The position numbers and the translations under genes were made by a program. Positions 56,589 through 64,000 of a stretch of 64,000 nt of DNA are shown one piece after another (position 1 is the first letter of the stretch; each line of letters opens with the position of its first letter). Source of the DNA: an uncultured Acetatifactor sp. (GTDB lineage Bacteria; Bacillota; Clostridia; Lachnospirales; Lachnospiraceae); NCBI GenBank assembly GCA_949840935.1, contig CATKXX010000015.1, positions 1 through 64,000 of the forward strand, given 5' to 3'. The notes beneath the pieces were generated by a model. It was not told the origin of the DNA, made no database searches, and saw only the letters and a list, made by a program, of their open reading frames with translations.

Positions 56589-57215
56589 ATGGAAAAGGTT
56601 GTCATTACCATTGCAAGACAGTATGGAAGCGGCGGACGAACGATCGGCCAGATGCTGTCGGAAAGGCTAAATATCCATTATTATGATAAAGAGCTGATGA
56701 AGCTGGCGAGTGAAGACAGCGGGATCAACGAGGCATTGTTTGCCAATGCTGACGAAAAGGTGAAAAGTACCCGGCTTTTCCGCATTGCAAAAAGCGTGTA
56801 CGGCGGTGAGCTGATTCCTCCTGAGAGTGATAATTTTACCTCCACAGATAATCTCTTTAATTATCAGGCTAAAATTATCCGTAAACTTGCCGAGGAAGAG
56901 ACCTGTGTCATTATCGGCCGCTGTGCAGATTATGTGCTGAAGGATTACGACAATGTCCTCAGTGTCTTTATTCATGCCCCAGAGGATTTCTGTCTGGAGC
57001 AGGCTGCAAAGAAGCACAGTATGAGCCGGAAGGAGCTGGAGAAGTTTATCCAGAAGACAGATAAGCACAGGTCAGATTACTATACCTATCATACCGGCAG
57101 AAGCTGGTTCGACGCCAGGAATTATGACTTGTGCCTGAACAGCTCAAAACTGGGCTTTGACAGGTGTGTGGACGAGATTATTGCGTACATGAAAGTGCGG
57201 TTCCAACAGGATTGA
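56589..57215 (+). CDS. cytidylate kinase-like family protein (copy 2)
   Basis: VVITIARQYGSGGRTIGQMLSERLNIHYYDKELM, CVIIGRCADYVL. Confidence 0.92.
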   Translation: MEKVVITIARQYGSGGRTIGQMLSERLNIHYYDKELMKLASEDSGINEALFANADEKVKSTRLFRIAKSVYGGELIPPESDNFTSTDNLFNYQAKIIRKLAEEETCVIIGRCADYVLKDYDNVLSVFIHAPEDFCLEQAAKKHSMSRKELEKFIQKTDKHRSDYYTYHTGRSWFDARNYDLCLNSSKLGFDRCVDEIIAYMKVRFQQD

Positions 57216-57245
57216 GATGATTTGTTTATCCCTATGTGAGCTGAT

Positions 57246-57296
57246 ACCCCTTAAGTAGACAAGGTAAATAACCAAAGTCTACTTAGGGGGTTTTTG
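57246..57296. terminator. terminator between convergent cmk-like and lexA genes
   Basis: accccttaagtagac...gtctacttagggggttttt. Confidence 0.75.
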
Positions 57297-57316
57297 TGTC
57301 AAATACAACATACTGA

Positions 57317-57934
57317 TCAGCGGTAAAAGCGGAATATGCCGAATACCCGTCCCAGAATCTGGCAGTCATCTACGATAATGGGATCCATGGTATCGTTTTC
57401 TGGCTGCAGCCTGATATGGCCGTCTTCCCGATAGAAGGTCTTTACGGTAGCGGAATCATCAATCAGCGCCACAACAATATCGCCGTTCGCCGCAGTATCG
57501 CAGACATTGACAAACACACGGTCACCATCGAAAATACCGGCATTGATCATGGATTCTCCACGTACATTTAAAATAAAGGACTCTCCCTGGGGCACCACCT
57601 CGGCGGGAACCGGGAAGTATTCCTGTACGTTTTCTTCCGCAAAAATAGGCTGTCCAGCCGCCACATTCCCGATGACCGGAAGGCTGACCATTTCTGTCCG
57701 TACAACCTGGAAGCTGTCGTCGCAGATCTCAATGGCACGGGGCTTGGTAGGGTCGCGGCGGATATAGCCGTTTTTCTCCAGCGTTTCCAGATGGGAGTGA
57801 ACGGAAGAGGTAGACTTCAGGCCCACTGTCTCACAAATTTCCCTCACTGTAGGCGGATAGCCTTTCTTTAGTATTTCTTCCTTAATATAATCGAGTATCT
57901 GTTGCTGTTTAGCTGAAATTTTCCCATGACTCAT
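57317..57934 (-). CDS. lexA: transcriptional repressor LexA
   Basis: [61 protein letters not shown]; cleavage/catalytic region [31 protein letters not shown]-like. Confidence 0.97.
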   Translation of the reverse strand: MSHGKISAKQQQILDYIKEEILKKGYPPTVREICETVGLKSTSSVHSHLETLEKNGYIRRDPTKPRAIEICDDSFQVVRTEMVSLPVIGNVAAGQPIFAEENVQEYFPVPAEVVPQGESFILNVRGESMINAGIFDGDRVFVNVCDTAANGDIVVALIDDSATVKTFYREDGHIRLQPENDTMDPIIVDDCQILGRVFGIFRFYR

Positions 57935-58030
57935 ATTTACCTACCTCATTCTTTCTGATGATGAAATATCACTTATAATTTCCCTGACTATATAATATCA
58001 TAACTGAACAGAAAAAGCAAACATATATTC

Positions 58031-58124
58031 CAAAAATATGTTCGGTATTTATATTGACAAACAAACGTTCCTGTGATATATTCCATTTACAGGATAAAGA
58101 ACGGGTGTTCCGAACATATGAACC
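58031..58124. promoter_or_regulatory. cluster of candidate LexA (SOS) boxes in the lexA / LysM divergent intergenic region
   Basis: caaaaatatgttcg (58031), caaacaaacgttcc (58058), agaacgggtgttcc (58098), cgaacatatgaacc (58111), compared by eye with the Bacillus consensus CGAACRNRYGTTYC. Confidence 0.75.
58054..58082 (+). promoter_or_regulatory. promoter for the LysM/YneA-like gene, overlapped by a LexA box
   Basis: TTGACA - 17 bp - TATATT. Confidence 0.65.
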
Positions 58125-58232
58125 AATGTGAGATATAAAGATTGAAATTACCGTAATGCCTGGACGATAGCAACTATAAAATGTTCCGTTGCAGGATTTT
58201 TATGAAAGCGGAAAAGAAGGGAGAAGATTCTC

Positions 58233-58637
58233 ATGGAGGAAGAGAATCAAAAGAAGGGAGAGCAAAAAATGGAAAAGCAGAGGGAAGAAAAGCAGAAAGA
58301 AGAAAAGCTGCAGTACTCCGAGGGAGAGAGCAGGTCGAAATTCTTAATCTTTGGGTTTGCCGTGGCTGTTATCATCAGTATGATACTGATTTGTACAATA
58401 TCGTACAGTTCGATCAAAGTACAGGCAAACACCGGCTTTAAGTACTATACCGGCATAACAGTGAAAAGCGGTGAGACCCTCTGGAGTATCGCAGACAAGT
58501 ATATTGATTATGCATATTATGAGGATAAAGCAGCCTATATTAATGAAATTGAATGCATCAACCATCTGGATGACGATGAAATGCTTTTGGCAGGGCAGCT
58601 TTTGATCATACCGTACTATTCGTCGGAATTTATGTAA
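58233..58637 (+). CDS. LysM domain membrane protein, YneA-like SOS cell-division inhibitor candidate
   Basis: single TM (FLIFGFAVAVIISMILICTISY) then LysM ITVKSGETLWSIADKYIDYAYYEDKAAYINEIECINHLDDDEMLLAGQLLIIPYY; divergent from lexA. Confidence 0.82.
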   Translation: MEEENQKKGEQKMEKQREEKQKEEKLQYSEGESRSKFLIFGFAVAVIISMILICTISYSSIKVQANTGFKYYTGITVKSGETLWSIADKYIDYAYYEDKAAYINEIECINHLDDDEMLLAGQLLIIPYYSSEFM

Positions 58638-58694
58638 GGCCAACGCATATTGTGAAAAATATGACTTACTCGTTTATTATATGGGGCGTTATGG

Positions 58695-59753
58695 CTATTT
58701 TTCCCTTAAGCGGACTATTTGGGCAGCCTTTCTGCGGCGTTCATCCGCCTGAGCCGCGTAATGTTTCCGGGTAGTGTTGACATCCTTATGCCCCAGTACG
58801 TCCGCGACCAGATAAATATCACCCGATTCCTGATAGAGGGTAGTGCCATAGGTGCTTCTGAGCTTATGGGGAGTAATCTTCTTCAGGGTGGTCACTCTGG
58901 AGGAATATTTTTTAACAAGATTTTCTACGGAGCGCACAGCCATCCTGCGGTTCTGAAGTGACAAAAACAGCGCTTTTTCATGGCCTTCTGCAGGGATAAT
59001 ATGCCTGCGTTCCTCCAGATAGTCCGACAATGCAGACTCTACCTCCACGCCGAAGTAGATTATTGCTTCATAGCCGCCCTTGCGACGAATTTTTATTCCG
59101 TTTACGTCAAAATCTATGTCGGAAATATCCAGGCCAACACATTCAGAAACACGTATCCCAGTACCCAGAAGCAGAGTCAGGAGCGCCACATCACGCAGCT
59201 TTGTCTTTTTATGATATTCCAGCTCCTTTTTGGTCAGTTTTGTTCCATCCTCCACCTGATCCAGAAGAATAGCTACCTCATTTGGTTCTAGGCGTATGAT
59301 TTCCTTTTCATGCAGCTTGGGAAGGGGGACGAGGGAGGCAGGATTAGTGCTTATCATCTCATTTTGGAAAAAATAATTATAAAAGCTGCGCAGAGAAGCA
59401 AGTTTTCTTGCTTTTCCCCTCTCTTCATTGGAAATGGCCCTGCCGTCCTTCTGATAAAGGGACATATATTGCAGGTATTCTTCAATTTCCACACGTTTTA
59501 CATTGTCCAGGATGTCGATAGGATAATCCTTAATCTCATGCTTTTGGCACACAGTATTGTTTTCATGCAGATATTCAAAAAAAAGGCGGATATCGTAGGC
59601 ATAGGCAAGCCTGGTACGGGTAGATGTGTATTCTTCGATGCCGCGGAAAAATGTTTTGCAGAAAGCGGGAAGCGTTTCCAGGACAGAACGCATTTTCTGA
59701 ATATTTTGTTTATTTTGTTCATCATGATAATTATTTGACTTTATTACTGCCAA
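58695..59753 (-). CDS. tyrosine recombinase/integrase (XerC/D-like)
   Basis: LLLGTGIRVSECVGLDISDIDF, HKLRSTYGTTLYQESGDIYLVADVLGHKDVNTTRKHYA (R..HxxR..H..Y). Confidence 0.92.
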   Translation of the reverse strand: MAVIKSNNYHDEQNKQNIQKMRSVLETLPAFCKTFFRGIEEYTSTRTRLAYAYDIRLFFEYLHENNTVCQKHEIKDYPIDILDNVKRVEIEEYLQYMSLYQKDGRAISNEERGKARKLASLRSFYNYFFQNEMISTNPASLVPLPKLHEKEIIRLEPNEVAILLDQVEDGTKLTKKELEYHKKTKLRDVALLTLLLGTGIRVSECVGLDISDIDFDVNGIKIRRKGGYEAIIYFGVEVESALSDYLEERRHIIPAEGHEKALFLSLQNRRMAVRSVENLVKKYSSRVTTLKKITPHKLRSTYGTTLYQESGDIYLVADVLGHKDVNTTRKHYAAQADERRRKAAQIVRLREK

Positions 59754-60471
59754 GGTATTCCACCCAACCTTTCATATTTCCGGTTCTGACAGCGGTAAAC
59801 ATACGCTCCTTCACACCGGGATTTTCCAAATTCAGCTGCCGCAGCATATCTTTCACATATTCCCGCCGGGTATGCCCGTCCGCCGGACAGGGGCTTTTTA
59901 CCACGGGAACGGCGTATTTATTGACGAAGCCTATTACATCGGCTTCATTCATATAGATTAGTGGCCTGATGACTGTCAGATCCATGCGGTCAAGATAAGT
60001 GACAGGAGCAAAAGTATGAAATCGTCCTTCATAGATCAGGGACATCAGCATGGTTTCTACTACATCATCCTTGTGATGTGCATAAGCTACCTTATTGCAG
60101 CCCGCTTCCTTTATAGCCTGGTTCAAGGCGCCTTTGCGCATTTTGGAGCAGAGGGAGCAGGGATTATCCTCCCTGCGTTCCTCAAATACAATCTGTGAGA
60201 TATCCGTATTGACAATTGTATATTCCACACCAAGGTTTCTGCAAAATTCCTGAAGCTTGTCCAGTTTCAGATTCTTAAAGCCAAGATCCACCGTTACGGC
60301 GCGTATTTCAAAACTTTCAGGATAAAAGCGTTTTAATGCGTTCATGGCGTACAGGAGTGTAAGGCTGTCCTTACCACCGGAAATCCCAATGGCAATTCTG
60401 TCTCCCTCCTGAATCATATGGTAATCGTCCACTGCTTTGCGGACATGGCTCAATACCTGTTGAAGCTTCAT
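59731..60471 (-). CDS. TtcA-family tRNA 2-thiolation protein
   Basis: IAIGISGGKDSLTLLYAM (PP-loop), CSLCSKMRKGALNQAIKEAGCNKVAYAHHKDD, VKSPCPADGHTRRE. Confidence 0.9.
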   Translation of the reverse strand: MKLQQVLSHVRKAVDDYHMIQEGDRIAIGISGGKDSLTLLYAMNALKRFYPESFEIRAVTVDLGFKNLKLDKLQEFCRNLGVEYTIVNTDISQIVFEERREDNPCSLCSKMRKGALNQAIKEAGCNKVAYAHHKDDVVETMLMSLIYEGRFHTFAPVTYLDRMDLTVIRPLIYMNEADVIGFVNKYAVPVVKSPCPADGHTRREYVKDMLRQLNLENPGVKERMFTAVRTGNMKGWVEYLGSNKVK

Positions 60472-60632
60472 TGTTCCCTCCATATTACAGATGTATGAAT
60501 TCTATTATATACGATTCTTTACAGAAATCAAAGGGGGCATAAATTATATTTTGACTTTATGTGGATATACTGTTTGATGTACAGGCTAAATAAAAATGCC
60601 TGCTAAAAAAGTAGTGGAAGGAGCTGTAAATT

Positions 60633-61229
60633 ATGGCAGTAGATTTTACAAAGAGTGTTACAAAGGATAATCTGATGAGGGCGTTTGCCGGAGAAAGCCA
60701 GGCGAGAAACAGATATACCTTTGCTGCTTCTCAGGCAAAGAAAAATGGATTGTATGTAGTCAGCGCTGTTTTCGCTTTTACGGCCTCCCAGGAGAAGGAA
60801 CATGCCGAAATTTTTTATAAGCATCTGAAAGAGTTGGCGGGTGAGACCATCTATATCGATGGAGGATATCCGGTTGATATTTCGGACAGTGTAACGGATT
60901 TGCTTTCCATGGCTCAGCATAACGAGTACGAAGAACACGATGATGTGTACAAGGCATTTGGAGAGAAGGCAAGAGAAGAGGGATTTGACAGAGTAGCAGC
61001 CGTGTTTCAGCATATTGCGGGAATAGAGAAGATTCACGGAGACCGGTTCGGAAAATTTGCTCAGTTGTTAAAGGATGGCAGGCTCTTTGTCTCAGATGTG
61101 GAGGAAGAGTGGATGTGCTTAAACTGCGGCTACGTTTTCAAGGGTGCGAAGGCGCCGGCTGTATGTCCGGTCTGCCAGCATGATCAGGGTTATTTCATTC
61201 GATTTGAGCTTGCGCCTTTCGGCAGATAA
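60633..61229 (+). CDS. rubrerythrin
   Basis: AFAGESQARNRYTF...EKEHAEIFYKHL, C-terminal rubredoxin-like WMCLNCGYVFKGAKAPAVCPVCQHDQGYF. Confidence 0.97.
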   Translation: MAVDFTKSVTKDNLMRAFAGESQARNRYTFAASQAKKNGLYVVSAVFAFTASQEKEHAEIFYKHLKELAGETIYIDGGYPVDISDSVTDLLSMAQHNEYEEHDDVYKAFGEKAREEGFDRVAAVFQHIAGIEKIHGDRFGKFAQLLKDGRLFVSDVEEEWMCLNCGYVFKGAKAPAVCPVCQHDQGYFIRFELAPFGR

Positions 61230-61273
61230 GAGTATTATAGAAGTAAATCCATACCAAAGAGGGGAAGATCTGT

Positions 61274-62611
61274 ATGAAATTTAAAATAAACAGCAAATAT
61301 TTCAGATGGGGGTTGACAGCATTTACAGTGATTGCTGCCAGCATAGTCTTTTACTATTTTATGTTCCACCATTCCAGCATCAGGACGGGTATTGGAATGA
61401 TAGCGGACATAGTAATGCCGGTCATGCTGGGACTGATAATGGCATATCTGTTGACCCCCATTTTGAATTTCCTCGAAGACAAGGTCATGTTACCTCTTTG
61501 TAAAAAGTGTAAAATAAGGGAATCCGCAAAAAGGAATTCCATTATCAGGGGAATCGGTATCCTGATTACGGCTTTTTTATTTGTGTCAGTAATCTATCTT
61601 TTAATTGCCATGCTGTTGTCGCAGATCATCCCCAGCATACAAAATATTGTTGTGAATTTTGATTCCTATACCAACAATTTTATCCAGTGGCTTGATAAGC
61701 TTCTGGAGGATAATCCTGAAGTGGGAGAGTATGTCGTCAGAAATGTAGATAAATATTCGGGAGAGCTGGAAAAATGGATCAGTGATTTTACCAAGATCAG
61801 CCCTCTGATCCGAACGGTTTCCATGAGTGTTATTAATGTGCTTGGAGTGCTGTGGGACAGCATTATCGGGTTTATTATTTCTATTTATGTTCTGGCCAGC
61901 AAGGAGAAATTTGCCGGACAGGCAAAAAAAATTGTCTATGCGGTATTTGAAAGGGATACTGCAAACACAGTGATACGGAATTTTCGCTTTACGCACAGGA
62001 CATTCATAGGCTTCATCAGCGGCAAAATTCTCGATTCCATTATTATCGGGATCCTGTGCTTTATTGGTACATCCATCCTGCGTACCCCTTATGCGGCCCT
62101 GGTCAGCGTGATCATCGGGGTTACGAACGTGATTCCTTTCTTTGGACCATATCTGGGGGCGATTCCCTGCGGGATACTGGTTCTGATCGTGGATCCCTCG
62201 CATCCTTTGAATTGTGTTTACTTTTTGCTGTTTATCCTGATTTTGCAGCAGTTTGACGGTAATATACTGGGGCCTAAGATTCTGGGAAGTTCTACCGGCC
62301 TTACCGGATTTTGGGTCATTTCTTCCATTACTCTATTTGGCGGACTGTTTGGGGTGCTGGGCATGATCATCGGTGTACCTATATTTGCCGTAATCTATGC
62401 TGCAATCCGTTCTCTGGTCAATACCTCCTTAAGAAAGAAGGATTTACCACATGAGACAAAGAAATATGAGAATCTGGATTATATCGATCAGGAGGGGATT
62501 CATGAAAGTATTCCGGCAAAGAAGCCTTTAAAGCTTAAGCACAGTATCGTTGGAAAGGCAGGCAGCGTGGAAAGTGAATCTGCTGAAAGCGGCGGGGACA
62601 ATGAGAAATGA
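61274..62611 (+). CDS. AI-2E family transporter
   Basis: polytopic; DIVMPVMLGLIMAYLLTPILNFLED, GVTNVIPFFGPYLGAIPCGILVLIVDP, DGNILGPKILGSSTGL. Confidence 0.93.
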   Translation: MKFKINSKYFRWGLTAFTVIAASIVFYYFMFHHSSIRTGIGMIADIVMPVMLGLIMAYLLTPILNFLEDKVMLPLCKKCKIRESAKRNSIIRGIGILITAFLFVSVIYLLIAMLLSQIIPSIQNIVVNFDSYTNNFIQWLDKLLEDNPEVGEYVVRNVDKYSGELEKWISDFTKISPLIRTVSMSVINVLGVLWDSIIGFIISIYVLASKEKFAGQAKKIVYAVFERDTANTVIRNFRFTHRTFIGFISGKILDSIIIGILCFIGTSILRTPYAALVSVIIGVTNVIPFFGPYLGAIPCGILVLIVDPSHPLNCVYFLLFILILQQFDGNILGPKILGSSTGLTGFWVISSITLFGGLFGVLGMIIGVPIFAVIYAAIRSLVNTSLRKKDLPHETKKYENLDYIDQEGIHESIPAKKPLKLKHSIVGKAGSVESESAESGGDNEK

Positions 62612-62716
62612 TCCGTTACTCATTGTTCATCAGGCAGGGAGGCTTGGCTGAATGTCAATGATACTATATACTTGGCACTCGGGGATGATTTCTTCCGAGG
62701 CGGACGGGAGGTACAA

Positions 62717-63163
62717 ATGAGATTTCTGATACAGCGGGTGACGCAGGCAAGTGTGGAGGTTGAGAACAGGATGCTTGGCAGCATTGGAAAGGGATTTCTG
62801 GTGTTTGTGGGAATCAGCGGTACGGACACAGAGGAAACTGCTGATAAAATGGTCAAAAAGCTGATCGGGCTGAGAATATTTGAGGATGAGAATGGGAAGA
62901 CCAATCTGGATATAAAGACGGTAGGAGGGGAAATGCTGATTATTTCCCAGTTTACGCTGTATGCGGATTGCAAAAAAGGAAACAGGCCTTCCTTTGTACA
63001 CGCCGGCCCTCCGGAAGTTGCAAATAAGCTGTATCAATATATTCTTCGGCGGTGCAGGCAGGAGATTGGGAGAGTGGAGGAGGGCTCCTTTGGCGCCGAA
63101 ATGAGGGTTTCACTTTTGAATGACGGTCCTTTTACCATATGGCTTGATTCAGAGGAGCTCTGA
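62717..63163 (+). CDS. dtd: D-aminoacyl-tRNA deacylase
   Basis: MRFLIQRVTQASVEVENRMLGSIGKGFLVFVGISGTDTEE, LIISQFTLYADCKKGNRPSFVHAGPPEVA, NDGPFTIWLDS. Confidence 0.98.
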   Translation: MRFLIQRVTQASVEVENRMLGSIGKGFLVFVGISGTDTEETADKMVKKLIGLRIFEDENGKTNLDIKTVGGEMLIISQFTLYADCKKGNRPSFVHAGPPEVANKLYQYILRRCRQEIGRVEEGSFGAEMRVSLLNDGPFTIWLDSEEL

Positions 63164-63262
63164 TACCATCATGAAATTATGGAATGATAGACGTGCAGGG
63201 ATACATAACAATATACAGGGTGTGAAATAAATTTCACATCAAAGAGAAAGAGGAGGGAACAT

Positions 63263-64000
63263 ATGATTGATCTTGTAGCAGCTGTTGTAATTATTGTGGC
63301 AGTATTATTTGTGGTAATCTTTTTGACCGGCTATGTGAAGGCATCTCCCGACACGGCCCTGATCATTTCAGGCCTTCGCAGAAAACCCAAGGTTCTGATC
63401 GGTAAGGCTGGTGTAAAGATTCCTTTTCTGGAGCGAAAGGATGCCCTGAATCTGCAGTTGATTCCTATCGATGTTAAGACCTCAAGTGCAGTTCCCACGG
63501 CAGATTACATAAACATTAATGTGGATGCCACTGTTAATGTCAAAATCAGTGATAATGAAGAACGCTTAAAGCTGGCGGCCCAGAATTTCCTGAATAAGAA
63601 GCCTGAATATATCGGCCATGTGGCCCGGGAGGTGCTCGAAGGAAATGTCCGCGAAATCGTCGGGAAGATGGCATTAGAGGAAATGGTATCTGACAGACAG
63701 AAGTTTGCCATGCTGGTTAAAGAAAATGCGGAACCGGATCTTGCGGCCATGGGGTTGGATATCATCAGTTTTAACGTACAGAATTTTGTGGACGGTAATG
63801 GCGTCATAGAGAATCTTGGTGTGGATAACATAGTAAAGATTCAGAAGAATGCTGCTATTTCCAGGGCCGAGAGCGAGAAGGAGATTGCCAAGGCACAGGC
63901 ACAGGCAAAACGTGAATCGAATGAAGCGGAGGTAAATGCAGAATCTGAAATCGCCAAAAAGAAGAATGAGCTGGATATCCAGAAAGCTGAGTTAAAGCGG
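63263..64000 (+). CDS. flotillin-like SPFH family protein, truncated by window end
   Basis: Manual translation MIDLVAAVVIIVAVLFVVIFLTGYVKASPDTALIISGLRRKPKVLIGKAGVKIPFLERKDAL...VNAESEIAKKKNELDIQKAELKR; missing from the ORF track because it has no stop in the window. Confidence 0.9.
   Translation, partial: MIDLVAAVVIIVAVLFVVIFLTGYVKASPDTALIISGLRRKPKVLIGKAGVKIPFLERKDALNLQLIPIDVKTSSAVPTADYININVDATVNVKISDNEERLKLAAQNFLNKKPEYIGHVAREVLEGNVREIVGKMALEEMVSDRQKFAMLVKENAEPDLAAMGLDIISFNVQNFVDGNGVIENLGVDNIVKIQKNAAISRAESEKEIAKAQAQAKRESNEAEVNAESEIAKKKNELDIQKAELKR

Noticed and set aside
58695-59753. Tyrosine recombinase as integrase of a genomic island
   Set aside because: Flanked by conserved chromosomal genes (lexA, ttcA-like, rubrerythrin) with no cargo, att repeats or tRNA target seen; more likely a resident Xer-type protein.
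1-64000. tRNA, rRNA, tmRNA or SRP RNA genes
   Set aside because: No cloverleaf ends, CCA-adjacent arms or conserved rRNA stretches noticed in intergenic regions; short spacers make them unlikely, though a tRNAscan/Infernal run would be decisive.

Overview
The window is a bacterial chromosomal segment that looks like Clostridia/Lachnospiraceae, judged from protein families and gene order. It is mostly ordinary, dense + strand housekeeping: recQ, pepT, miaB, mutS-mutL-miaA, radC-mreBCD-mrdA-minCDE-rodA-mgsA, yggS-sepF, aroB-lspA-rluD, rplU-prp-rpmA-obgE-yhbY-nadD-yqeK/rsfS, livKHMGF, lexA, ttcA, rubrerythrin, dtd and a flotillin cut by the window end. The left end (about 1-3350) is accessory: a Sir2-like remnant, a large serine recombinase and a ParE-like toxin-antitoxin pair. 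An Rpn-family nuclease follows at about 5.8-6.7 kb. The most interesting observations are: (i) one 589-aa ORF joining a PPP-type metallophosphoesterase, SH3-like repeats and a ProX/YbaK-type tRNA deacylase; (ii) an in-frame YqeK-RsfS fusion whose linker is bounded by a perfect 11-bp inverted repeat and shares 18 bp with another intergenic site, which suggests a small palindromic insertion; (iii) an Rpn nuclease gene with a strong internal Shine-Dalgarno and in-frame ATG, a possible intragenic antitoxin; (iv) a divergent lexA / YneA-like LysM gene pair with several LexA-box candidates, one inside the predicted promoter; (v) a HlyD-like membrane protein next to yggS-sepF with a roughly 180-aa Arg/Gly/Ser-rich repetitive tail. 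No CRISPR array, rRNA or tRNA gene was recognised. All family calls come from reading the sequence; no database search was run.
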